Numbered from the stretch's first letter, positions 1 to 7,061 are shown. The stretch: DNA of 12,106 nt from an uncultured Oscillospiraceae bacterium (GCA_910585265.1 CAJUCA010000070.1:1-12106); one strand, 5' to 3'. Notes: a model not told the origin generated them from the sequence alone. Numbers and translations are program-made.

Positions 1-1272
1 ATCAGCCGTTCTATCCTGGACTTCGCAACCATGATGGAGCTGTTCCAGCAGTACAATGTGGAATTTGTTTCCTCTACGGAAAAGTTCGATACCTCCACCC
101 CAATGGGCCGGGCCATGCTGAATATCTGTATCGTGTTCGCTCAGTTAGAGCGCGAGACGATACAGAAGCGAGTGACCGACGCCTACTACTCCCGGTGTCA
201 GCGGGGCTTCCACATGAGCGGCGCGGCCCCCTACGGCTTCAAGCTGGAGCCCACCACCATCCAGGGCATCCGCACGAAAATGATGATCCCGGACCCCGAC
301 ACGGCGAATATTGCCCGCCTGATGTTTGAGATGTACGCCGAGCCGTCCACGTCGTTCGGAGACATCGCCCGGTACTTCGCCCAGGAGGGTATCCTGGTGT
401 ATGACAAGGAATTGCGCCGGGGCTTCATTTCTCAAATGCTCCGCAACCCGATTTACGCCCAGGCTGACCTGGAGCTGTACGAGTTTTTCAAGGGGCAGGG
501 GGCCGTGGTGGTGAACGAGGCGGCGGACTTCGCCGGGACCAACGGCTGCTATCTCTACCAGGGCCGGGACGTGCAGGAGCGAAAAAACAAGGACCTGAAA
601 AATCAGATCCTTGTGCTGGCCCCCAGCGAGGGCATTGTCCCCGCCGATACCTGGCTGCGGTGCAGGAAAAAGCTGATGGCAAACATCACGTTCCAGGGTG
701 GACGCAAGCCGAAAAATACCTGGCTGGCCGGGAAAGTAAAGTGTGGCCACTGTGGGCGGGCGCTGAAAAGCATGGGCAACCGGGCGGGAACGCAATATCT
801 TCGCTGTACCAAGCGGGCGGACAACATGAGCTGCGAGGGCTGCGGGACGCTTCGGACGCCGGAATTTGAGCAGTTCGTCTATGAGGCTATGGTGCATAAG
901 CTGTCCGAGTTTCAAACCCTGACCGCCCAGGCGGAGACAGTCAACCCCAAGCTGACCGCCTTAAACGTGGAGCTGGCCCAGGTGGAGGACGAGATTGAAA
1001 AGCTGTTGAACACCCTGACCGGGGCCAGCGCGGTTTTGATGTCCTACGCCAACGGGAAGATTGAGGAGCTGGACGCCCGCCGTCAAGGGCTGATAAAGGA
1101 GATTGCCGCGCTGAACGCTGAAAGCGTCTCCCCGCAAAAAATCGAGTACCTGTCCTCCCACCTGGGGAATTGGGACAACATCGACTTCGACGACCGGCGG
1201 CAGGTAGCCGACATCATTCTCTCCCAGGTCCACGCCACGGCTGACCGTGTGTCGTTTGAGTGGAAAATCTGA
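1..1272 (+). CDS. Large serine recombinase (site-specific integrase/resolvase family), 5' end cut by window edge
   Basis: The frame is open from base 1, so the ATG at 31 is internal; 423 residues are visible. Large serine recombinases cut and rejoin DNA through an N-terminal serine, and they integrate or excise phages, ICEs and transposons. The catalytic serine is outside the window. Visible here are the end of the resolvase domain (MGRAMLNI then FAQLERETIQKR, the long E helix, about residues 38-60), a Recombinase domain starting at GAAPYGF (about residue 75), a zinc ribbon with Cys248, Cys251, Cys269 and Cys278/281, and a coiled coil at about 312-365 (repeated LAQVEDEIEKL-type heptads). This order is that of the TndX/TnpX/phiC31-like family. 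No gene follows on this strand for 3 kb, so it is probably the terminal gene of a mobile element to the left. The specific element is not identifiable. Confidence 0.93.
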   Translation: MSRSILDFATMMELFQQYNVEFVSSTEKFDTSTPMGRAMLNICIVFAQLERETIQKRVTDAYYSRCQRGFHMSGAAPYGFKLEPTTIQGIRTKMMIPDPDTANIARLMFEMYAEPSTSFGDIARYFAQEGILVYDKELRRGFISQMLRNPIYAQADLELYEFFKGQGAVVVNEAADFAGTNGCYLYQGRDVQERKNKDLKNQILVLAPSEGIVPADTWLRCRKKLMANITFQGGRKPKNTWLAGKVKCGHCGRALKSMGNRAGTQYLRCTKRADNMSCEGCGTLRTPEFEQFVYEAMVHKLSEFQTLTAQAETVNPKLTALNVELAQVEDEIEKLLNTLTGASAVLMSYANGKIEELDARRQGLIKEIAALNAESVSPQKIEYLSSHLGNWDNIDFDDRRQVADIILSQVHATADRVSFEWKI

Positions 1273-1457
1273 TTTCTTACCCCCAGCGCCTTATTCAATG
1301 GTGTGTTTACCATTGTCAAGCGATGTTAACAACAGCACTTTTTGTCGAAGATGGCTTTGGGCCGAGGAGGGTCCCTTTCTTGTTTACTGTGGCGCAGATT
1401 TTGCAGGAGGCCCCTCCTTCTGAACTGCACTTTTTCTCCCCTTTAGGGGCAGGGGGT

Positions 1458-1623
1458 GCCGGGGCAGCGCCCCGGCGAGTGCGGACGGCGTATAGCCGGA
1501 CGCGATGCTTATCCTACCCCAAAGGGTAGGCATCCGCCCCAACGGGGCGTTTCTGCATTGCCCTCACCCGGCGCTCCCACTACACTTTTCTGTGTGCATC
1601 GTGCCTGTCCGCACTACGGACAG
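1458..1623. repeat. Cluster of four perfect inverted repeats
   Basis: Four short perfect hairpins follow each other. They are GCCGGGGC/GCCCCGGC (1458-1465 and 1469-1476, 3-nt loop), CCTACCC/GGGTAGG (1513-1519 and 1524-1530, loop CAAA), CGCCCC/GGGGCG (1535-1540 and 1544-1549, followed by TTT) and CTGTCCG/CGGACAG (1605-1611 and 1617-1623, loop CACTA). Such clusters are common at transfer origins, at attachment regions and in structured leaders. The third could also work as a weak terminator for the recombinase transcript. The base pairing is directly visible; the function is not. Confidence 0.7.
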
Positions 1624-1681
1624 ATGTGGTCGAAATTTATCCGGCTCTTTTTTCGAACCCTCTGCCCTGCCCTTGCACTGG

Positions 1682-1764
1682 GCATTTTGCCGAAACAAAA
1701 TCGGGTGCTGCCAGGGCCAGAAAATGCGCCGGGAGGCTGGGTGAACCTGCCCGACCTCCCGGCG
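1682..1764. repeat. Two further inverted repeats in the gene-free stretch
   Basis: GCATTTT (1682-1688) pairs with AAAATGC (1721-1727) across 32 bases. The 10-bp perfect repeat CGCCGGGAGG (1727-1736) and CCTCCCGGCG (1755-1764) then encloses 18 bases that can themselves pair GGGT-type against CCTGCCC-type bases. The two structures abut at 1727. They could fold in RNA or extrude in single-stranded DNA. No open reading frame here needs them, and no T tract of terminator length follows. Confidence 0.6.
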
Positions 1765-2335
1765 TTTCTGTCTGCCTTGGCACTCCAGTTTTTTGGGGTG
1801 AAAACCGCTCCCTGCCACAATCGCGCACAAAGGGGCCAACACCGCGTTTCAACCCTTTGGAGGTTACGGATGCCACCCGACCCGTAGGATGCGCACGCAG
1901 ACCCTCACAACCGCCGACACGTGGTTTCGCGGCTTTAGGCTGTAGTGCTTGATGCAGACGGGGGGTTATTGGCAGAGGATGACCCGGCAAAAACCTGTGC
2001 CCGATTCCCAATTTTCAGAACCTGTCGGGTGTTCTTGCACTGAACGCAAAGAGCCCCCTATGATTACGGCGTGGTAAATTTTTTATAAAATTATTTGCAG
2101 AAATCGAATTCTTTTGGTATTTCCTGTCTGCTTGGAGCGTTCTTGTTCTCCTTCATCTTGTTCTATTACCCATCATGAGGCAAGGCCGGCCCCCTGCGCC
2201 TAACGTCGGGCGGCGCAACGCAGAAAAATATTTATCTAAGCGTAATTTATACTAACGCTGTGCACTGTTTCATCGTTCAGAACGGGTAGTCCTCCATATC
2301 GCAAACGCGAAGGCGTCTGCACCGATTTCTATTTT

Positions 2336-3975
2336 TTACTGGTACTTTTCCATCAGGGAAAACAGCACCTTCCCGTCAATATTCCCGCCTGAGAGCACCA
2401 GCGCCACGTTTTGCCCCCCACGCGCTCCCGATAATCCATCACCGCCGCCATCGTGGTGCAGCTGCCCGCCTCCACAATGTACTTCTCCTCCCGGGCCATA
2501 AAGCTCACCACCCGACCGAAGGTGTCCTCGGACACGGCGATGAAATCGTCCACGTAATTCTTCGCCATCTGGTAGCTCATCGCACCCACCCCGCCGACCA
2601 GCGCGTCGCACAGCGAGCCCTCGCAGGGGAAGTCGGTGTAGAATTTGCCGTCCTCATAGGAGCAGATCATGGCAGGGCAGGCTTCGGTCTGGATGCCCAC
2701 CACCCGGACAGAGGGCTTGAGGGCCTTGACAGCCACGGCGATGCCGGTGAACAGTGCCCCGCCGCCGATGGGCACCACAATGGTATCGATCTCCGGGTTC
2801 TGCTCCAGGATCTCCATGCCGATGGTGCCCTGGCCCCCGTAGATCTTTGGGTCGTCGTAATAGGGATCGATGTAGGTCATCCCGTTCCGCCGTATGTGCT
2901 CCATGCCCAGAGCGTGGGCTTCATCGTAATCCTTGCCTATAAGGAGCACCTTGGCCCCAAAGTATTTGATCTTGTCGATCTTGCTCCGAGGTGTGGTCTC
3001 CGGGACGATGATTTCCGCATTCTGGATGCCCAGCAGGGATGCGGCGTAGCTCACTGAGCTGCCATGGTTGCCCGAGGAGATGGTGGCCACCCCTCGGGCG
3101 GCCTTGGCCGCCGCCAGATCCAGCAATGCCATGCCGGTGGCGTCGTAAATGGTAATGTCGCTGTCCGAGATCCGGCCCTGCCTTTCTCCCAGGATCAACT
3201 GGCCGATCTCGCCGATAATGTCCGCTTCCGAAATGATCCTTTTCTTGATGGGCACCTCTACCTCGCCCGCCGCGACGCAGTGGCTCATGTCGCCCACGAA
3301 GATTTTCGCCCCTGCCATGATCTGCGGGGCGATCTCCTCCTTGCCCTCGGCGTCCGCGCCGATGCAGGAGAAATGGGTGCCCGGTTTGACCCACTCCTTC
3401 TTGATCAGCGGGGCCTTGGAGGGGGTGACGGTGATGACGATATCGCTGTCTGCCAGGGCCGCCTCCGGGCTTTCCGCCGCGGACAGGGCTACGCCGCCGT
3501 AGTTAACGCCCAGTTCCCGTTCCAACCGCCCGGGGAGAGCGTCCACAAACTCCTGTGCGTACTGGGCGGACAGTGGGTTGGCCACCGTGATCCGCTCCAG
3601 TCCCGGGAAGACGGTGAGCATGGCGGCGATCTGGTAGAGCGCCTGGTTGCCGGAGCCCACCACCAACAGGTGCTTGGAGTCCTTGCGGGCCAGGTATTTC
3701 GCCCCGATGGCCCCCGCCAGCTCCGGCAGGCCCTTGCTCCCGTTGTCCCCGAACCAGGAGACGGTCTTGTGTCCGAAGATGCCCGCTCCCCTGAGATAGC
3801 CCGATTTGATGTCCATGTCGGCGTGGCCGGGGTTAAACTCATAAAACGTGGTGGGCCACACCACCGTCTCCCCTTTCGCCTTTTGACAGTAGACGTCCTC
3901 TACACAGGCGATGACCTTTTTCATATCCGTGACCTGGGCGATCTCCTTTTTCCCGAGTACCTTGATTGTTGCCAT
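2336..3975 (-). pseudogene. In-frame chimera: ornithine cyclodeaminase-family protein fused to N-truncated threonine/serine dehydratase, with 3' frameshift
   Basis: Residues 1-292 read as an ornithine cyclodeaminase/mu-crystallin family NAD(P)-dependent enzyme. They include the Rossmann motif VVGSGNQA (about 105-112), IGADAEGKEEI with the family's catalytic-type Asp (about 205-215) and ITIYDATGMALLDLAAAKA. Between GLPEL (82-86) and AGAIGAKYLARKDS (87-100) the usual 30-40 residues with the conserved RT(G/A)A motif are absent. At about residue 293 (near base 3100) the protein passes without a stop into a fold-type II PLP enzyme of the threonine/serine dehydratase family: SSGNHGSS, VPETTPRSK, PIGGGALFTG. 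The N-terminal segment with the PLP-binding lysine is missing. A one-base loss in a G6 run (2414-2419) diverts the original frame to a stop at 2353. The other frame still encodes the expected ending, NVALVLSGGN through a stop at 2336. The ribosome binding site AAAGGG precedes the ATG. Neither enzyme should be active. Confidence 0.85.
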
Positions 3976-4034
3976 GACAGTTTACCCTTTTTCGTTAATT
4001 TTTGATCAAGCAGGCACTGTGCCTGATTGCTTTC

Positions 4035-4364
4035 TCACTTCTCCAGCGTCTGCAGGAAGGCACTGAAGGAGTTGAGGCCATCTTTCAAAACCAGGGTGTT
4101 GTTGGCGTAGCCGATGCGGACGCTGTGGGGCTGTTCGAAACAGTCGCCGGGGGTGACAAAGGCTCCAGTCTCGTGGTACATCCGCTCACAGAATTCATAG
4201 GACGGCAGGTTATAATCGTAGTAGACCAGTGCCGTGGTACCCGCCTGGGGCTTGGTGTAGGTAAGCCGGGGCTCGGATGCCACCCAGGCGTCCAGAATGG
4301 CCAGGTTTTCCCGGACAATGCCCCGGTTGCGCTCCAGCAGTTTATCGCTGTGGGCCAGTGACAA
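4035..4364 (-). pseudogene. C-terminal remnant of a PLP-dependent class I/II aminotransferase
   Basis: About 109 residues match the C-terminal small domain of class I/II aminotransferases, including DKLLERNRGIVRENLAILD, PQAGTTALVYYD, ETGAFVTPGDCFE and HSVRIGYAN, where the Arg is the usual carboxylate-binding residue. The normal protein is near 380-400 residues, so roughly the first 270, including the PLP lysine, are gone. The only start is a TTG at 4362-4364 with no good ribosome binding site. The same frame meets a stop (4392-4394) just upstream, inside the yajC promoter region. The remnant ends 59 bases before the cyclodeaminase start and has the same orientation, so it was probably the first gene of a three-gene operon. 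The deletion that removed its front also brought it up to yajC. Confidence 0.8.
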
Positions 4365-4385
4365 AATATATTTTTGAAAAAGGGC

Positions 4386-4414
4386 TTGTCTTTACCAGTC
4401 CTTTCCGGTATAAT
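4386..4414 (+). promoter_or_regulatory. Sigma-70 type promoter for yajC
   Basis: The -35 TTGTCT (4386-4391, 4 of 6 consensus) and a perfect -10 TATAAT (4409-4414) are separated by 17 bp. Transcription would begin near 4421, giving a leader of about 60 nt before the yajC ATG. The -35 lies next to the broken end of the aminotransferase remnant. Confidence 0.75.
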
Positions 4415-4438
4415 AACCCTAATGCCGTGAGACAGAAG

Positions 4439-4454
4439 GGCCGGCGCGCCGGCC
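4439..4454. repeat. 16-bp perfect palindrome in the yajC leader
   Basis: GGCCGGCGCGCCGGCC is a perfect palindrome between the yajC promoter and its ribosome binding site (TAGGAGG, 4467-4473). It could bind a dimeric protein, or fold only poorly as RNA because it has no loop. It could also be chance in GC-rich DNA or a deletion scar. Confidence 0.5.
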
Positions 4455-4482
4455 GACATCTTGACATAGGAGGAAACAAATC

Positions 4483-4839
4483 ATGTTTAAGCTCGCAGCG
4501 GCGTCCGGTGCCGGCAATATGTCCATGCTTCCGTCCATTCTGATGATCGTGGTCATGATCGCCGTCATGTATTTCCTGATGATCCGCCCGGAGAACAAAA
4601 AGAAAAAGGCCGCGGAGGAGATGCGCAGTAGCCTGAAGGTGGGGGATGAGATCACCACCATCGGCGGTATCGTGGGCACCGTTTGCGCGGTGAAGGAGAA
4701 GACCGTGGTGCTGGAGACCGGAGCGGACCGGGTCCGGGTGGAATTCACCAAATGGGCCATTTCCAGCAAGGGCACCCAGAGCACCGAGGAGGCCGTCCCC
4801 GAAAAGAGCGAGAAGAAGGACAAAAAAGAGGACAAGTGA
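4483..4839 (+). CDS. yajC: YajC, preprotein translocase accessory subunit
   Basis: YajC is a small inner-membrane protein that associates with SecDF and the SecYEG translocon. The 118-residue product has the standard layout: a short outside N-terminus, one membrane helix (about residues 16-34, ending MYFLMIRP), the basic stretch ENKKKKAAEEM, and the conserved cytoplasmic core LKVGDEITTIGGIVGTV (about 51-67). It ends in a charged Lys/Glu/Asp tail. The start is fixed by TAGGAGG nine bases upstream of the ATG. The usual upstream partner tgt is absent: upstream lies the deletion-scarred aminotransferase remnant. The downstream TIGR04086-type gene is a typical clostridial neighbour. Identification is firm from the motif pattern. 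Confidence 0.94.
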   Translation: MFKLAAASGAGNMSMLPSILMIVVMIAVMYFLMIRPENKKKKAAEEMRSSLKVGDEITTIGGIVGTVCAVKEKTVVLETGADRVRVEFTKWAISSKGTQSTEEAVPEKSEKKDKKEDK

Positions 4840-4851
4840 ACCAGGCATGAC

Positions 4852-4904
4852 AAGCACCCCTGCCGCATATGGTATACCACCATATCGGGAAGGGGTGCTT
4901 TTCT
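4852..4904 (+). terminator. Long hairpin after yajC, overlapping the ribosome binding site of the next gene
   Basis: AAGCACCCCT (4852-4861) pairs perfectly with AGGGGTGCTT (4891-4900), followed by a short T-rich stretch. Inside, CC (4863-4864) pairs with GG (4888-4889) and ATATGG (4867-4872) with CCATAT (4880-4885), making an extended stem. It looks like an intrinsic terminator for yajC. Its 3' arm, GGAAGGGG (4888-4895), is also the only good Shine-Dalgarno sequence for the gene starting at 4905. The hairpin could therefore attenuate transcription or control translation. Confidence 0.7.
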
Positions 4905-5330
4905 ATGCGGAAGGGGGAGGCCCAGGGGGCCAACGCCGCCCAGATGGTGACGGCGGTGGTGTTGGGCGGCCTGCTGGCCCTGGGCGTGGAGCTGATGGTG
5001 CTGCTGCTGGGGTCGGCGGCGGTGTCCAACGGGATTTTGAAGGAGGACGCGGCGGCCCAGGTGACGGCGGCGGCCTGCGTGCTGGGCTGTCTCGTCGGGG
5101 GGGCGTTGGCCTGCTCCCGGTGGAGCTCCCGGCGGCTGCTGGCGGGGCTGGCGGCGGGGGCGGTGTGCTTCCTGCTGATTCTGGCGGTAGGCCTGCTGAT
5201 GGGGGACGGCTTTACGCCGGGGGCCCAGATGCTGGTGGAGCTGGCCGGATGCCTGTGCGGCGGGGCCGTGGCCGGGGTGTTCGGCGGGCGGAAGGGAAAG
5301 AAAAAGCGGGCGTCTGTCCGAAAAAAGTGA
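4905..5330 (+). CDS. TIGR04086-type four-helix membrane protein of unknown function
   Basis: The 141-residue product begins MRKGEAQGANAAQMV and has four predicted membrane helices: roughly residues 13-36, 46-67, 74-95 and 103-125. Gly/Ala/Leu-rich segments include VLGGLLALGVELMVLLLG and GLAAGAVCFLLILAVGLLMG. It ends in a very basic tail (GGRKGKKKRASVRKK) expected to face the cytoplasm. Size, topology and position directly after yajC match the TIGR04086 family of Clostridia, whose molecular role is unknown. I chose the ATG at 4905 because GGAAGGGG lies about nine bases upstream; the in-frame ATG at 4869 lies inside the preceding hairpin and lacks a site. The gene is extremely GC-rich, like the sigma locus beside it. 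In many Clostridia the next genes would be the SCIFF peptide and its maturase; they are not here. Confidence 0.82.
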   Translation: MRKGEAQGANAAQMVTAVVLGGLLALGVELMVLLLGSAAVSNGILKEDAAAQVTAAACVLGCLVGGALACSRWSSRRLLAGLAAGAVCFLLILAVGLLMGDGFTPGAQMLVELAGCLCGGAVAGVFGGRKGKKKRASVRKK

Positions 5331-5334
5331 CAGG

Positions 5335-5366
5335 AAAGGCCGCGGCCCTACAGGGCCGCGGCCTTT
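5335..5366. terminator. Bidirectional intrinsic terminator between converging genes
   Basis: A perfect 14-bp stem, AAAGGCCGCGGCCC (5335-5348) and GGGCCGCGGCCTTT (5353-5366), has loop TACA. It sits 4 bases after the TIGR04086-type stop and 26 bases before the stop of the converging anti-sigma gene, so it can serve both strands. Confidence 0.85.
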
Positions 5367-5392
5367 GCCGTCTATGGGAGGCAGGGCAGGGG

Positions 5393-6490
5393 TCAGGCTT
5401 GGCGGCGGGGGAGGGAATCCGCGTCCACCGGGTAGGGCGCGCCGCCGTCCAGGGGGTAGGCGGTGCCCTCAAAGGCAAGGGCCTCCAGCTGGAGCAGATC
5501 CTGGACGGAGCTGAAGACATAGAGCTGCTCATAAGAATGCCGGCCGCCCTTGGTTCCGTCGCTTCCGCCGCTGATGGGACGCATCTCCATATTCTCTATG
5601 GTGCTCACTGTGCCGTCCTTCCAGAGAAACCGAACCAGGGGGACATAGCCGAACCCGTTGTCGTAATCCGCCTGGAACAGTACCCGGAGGGACAAAGGGG
5701 AGATCTGCGCCTGCTGAAAGTAGACGGAAAGAGTCTCCGGGCGGTGGATAGAATGGTGGAGAACGTCGTTCAAGGGCTTGTAGACGGCGGTTCCCCCTGC
5801 GGCGATCTCCAGCGTATGGGTGACGGCGGGCTTTACGGTGAACTCCACCCGGCAGTCCCCGCCGGGACAGGTCCCCTCCTTGCAGGGGCCGCCCATGGGG
5901 TCAAAGACATGGATCGCATACCGGCGATCTGCGGTGGTAGAGGTGATGATCTCCACGCCTGAGCATTGAGTCTCGTTGTCGTAAGGCGTGAAATGAGTCT
6001 GCGCGGGGCTGACACACTCCGTTTCAGACAAAAGCTCCAGCCGGAAGCTGTCCGCGCAAACGTTCTTCTGGGACAGGTAGCTCTTGGCCCAGGGCGTTTT
6101 GGGCTGCACGGCGGCGGTGAGATAGACAATATTCTCGTCCGACAGGGAGCTGGTGAGGGTGACGGTAAACAGATCGTTGCTCACGGTGACGGGCTGGGTA
6201 TCCACCAGTCCCTCCGCGCCGGGGGCGTTGTCCCCCTTGCTGTAGAAAATGCTTAGGGCGTTGAAATCGGGCAGGGGCAGTACGCCCGCCGCCAGGGCGG
6301 TGCCTGTGAGCAGGACCAGGGCGGCGGCGCACGCTGCCGCCAGCCTCACCGCCCGCCAGGGGTGGGCGGCGCGGGGCTGTTTGTCCAGGGCGGCGTCCAC
6401 CCGGCGGCGGACGGCCTTGGCGTCGGGCTGGGGGCAGGGGCCGCCCTCCGGCGACACCTGGTCCCACAGGGCTTGCAGACGGTTTTTCAT
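5393..6490 (-). CDS. Membrane-bound anti-sigma factor-like protein (DUF4179 type)
   Basis: The 365-residue product is a single-pass protein. A charged cytoplasmic N-terminus (1-47, MKNRLQALWDQVSPEGG, with KAVRRRVDAALDK) is followed by one membrane helix (about 48-72, LAAACAAALVLLTGTALAAG) and a large outside domain (about 73-365). This is the layout of DUF4179/ECF anti-sigma proteins, which hold their sigma factor at the membrane until a signal arrives. The start codon overlaps the sigma stop as ATGA, and AAAGGAG lies about 10 bases upstream, so the two are translationally coupled. The frame stays open upstream of this ATG, but that region is the sigma gene read in another frame. The outer domain has several Cys (ECSGVE, PCKEGTCPGGDC) that may form disulfides. 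No catalytic motif is seen. The cognate signal is unknown. Confidence 0.8.
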   Translation of the reverse strand: MKNRLQALWDQVSPEGGPCPQPDAKAVRRRVDAALDKQPRAAHPWRAVRLAAACAAALVLLTGTALAAGVLPLPDFNALSIFYSKGDNAPGAEGLVDTQPVTVSNDLFTVTLTSSLSDENIVYLTAAVQPKTPWAKSYLSQKNVCADSFRLELLSETECVSPAQTHFTPYDNETQCSGVEIITSTTADRRYAIHVFDPMGGPCKEGTCPGGDCRVEFTVKPAVTHTLEIAAGGTAVYKPLNDVLHHSIHRPETLSVYFQQAQISPLSLRVLFQADYDNGFGYVPLVRFLWKDGTVSTIENMEMRPISGGSDGTKGGRHSYEQLYVFSSVQDLLQLEALAFEGTAYPLDGGAPYPVDADSLPRRQA

Positions 6491-7026
6491 GGTGTTTCCA
6501 CTCCTTTCAGGGCGGCCTTCAGGGCCTTTCGGCCCCGGAACAGCCGCTGCTTGGCGGCGGTCTGGGACAGGCCCAGCTCCGCCGCCACGGTTTTCAGTTT
6601 GTCCCCCTCGTAGTAGTAGCGCAGGAACAGGGTGCGGTCCGGTTCCTCCAGGGCGTCCACCGCCGCCCAGAGGCGGGCGGACTGCTCCCGGCGTTGGGCC
6701 AGCTCCTCCGGGCCGGGGGAGGGGTCCGGGGCGTTGTCCGGGATGGGGTCGGCGGGGCGGCAGCGGCGGAGCCAGTCGGCGGCCTTGTTCCGGGCCACCG
6801 CCGCCAGCCAGGGGCGCAGGCCCTGCTCCGGGTCCAGCTGATGGGCATGGCTCCACAGGGCCACGAACACGTCGGCGCACAGCTCCTCCACGTCCTCCCG
6901 GCAGGCACGGCCCGCCAGCGGCCGGAGAATGACCGCGCTGACGTAGGGGGTGAACCGCTCCACCGCCGTGTCCAACGCGCTCCTGCTGCCCCTGTTCAGT
7001 TTTTTTACCAGCGCGCGCTCGTCCAT
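6487..7026 (-). CDS. ECF-type RNA polymerase sigma factor (sigma-70 family)
   Basis: The 179-residue product has only regions 2 and 4, as in ECF sigma factors. Region 2 spans about residues 22-90 (FTPYVSAVIL, EDVEELCADVFVALW, LRPWLAAVARNKAADWLRR). After a Pro-rich linker (91-108), region 4 spans about 115-172 (LEEPDRTLFLRYYYEGDKLKTVAAELGLSQTAAKQRLFRGRKAL), containing the helix-turn-helix that reads the -35 element. The ATG is fixed by GGAGG seven bases upstream (7033-7037). It overlaps the downstream membrane protein gene by four bases, the standard arrangement for a sigma factor with its anti-sigma. It directs transcription of an unknown regulon; a possible self-regulated promoter lies just upstream. 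Coding is extremely GC-rich. Confidence 0.93.
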   Translation of the reverse strand: MDERALVKKLNRGSRSALDTAVERFTPYVSAVILRPLAGRACREDVEELCADVFVALWSHAHQLDPEQGLRPWLAAVARNKAADWLRRCRPADPIPDNAPDPSPGPEELAQRREQSARLWAAVDALEEPDRTLFLRYYYEGDKLKTVAAELGLSQTAAKQRLFRGRKALKAALKGVETP

Positions 7027-7061
7027 GGGAGACCTCCAAAGCTCTGTAGGCGGGTTCCACT

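Larger units (their letters stand above)
1273..2335. other. Gene-free stretch of about 1.06 kb between recombinase and decayed operon
   Basis: No reading frame here has a recognisable family, a good ribosome binding site and plausible codon use. The overlapping frames between 1456 and 2011 on both strands look like GC-skew shadows. The left part (1450-1770) is packed with inverted repeats, listed separately. A 7-bp inverted repeat, CAATGGT (1296-1302) and ACCATTG (1309-1315), lies just after the recombinase stop. From about 2075 the sequence becomes AT-rich and carries no strong motif; on the minus strand a short imperfect hairpin (2300-2319) lies just past the dehydratase stop. The position suits the end of a mobile element containing an attachment site, a transfer origin or regulatory RNA, but none of these is proved by the sequence alone. 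Confidence 0.6.

Noticed and set aside
1456..2011. Overlapping reading frames on both strands in the gene-free stretch
   Set aside because: They lie over strong hairpins, lack ribosome binding sites and recognisable motifs, and contradict each other; they look like chance frames in GC-rich DNA.
3064..4005. A 313-residue plus-strand frame opposite the cyclodeaminase/dehydratase pseudogene
   Set aside because: It is antisense to a region with clear homology on the other strand and shows no family signature.
4019..4026. Short hairpin (AGGCA/TGCCT) between the aminotransferase remnant and the cyclodeaminase start
   Set aside because: The stem is only five base pairs with no T tract, too weak to call a terminator or attenuator.
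4847..5962. A 371-residue plus-strand frame from the yajC hairpin across the terminator into the anti-sigma gene
   Set aside because: It is Gly/Arg-rich, crosses a strong bidirectional terminator and overlaps two better-supported genes.
5393..7060. A 555-residue minus-strand frame covering the anti-sigma and sigma region
   Set aside because: Its first 190 residues are the sigma gene read in the wrong frame, giving Gly/Pro/Arg-rich nonsense. The ATG at 6490 with AAAGGAG is the real start.
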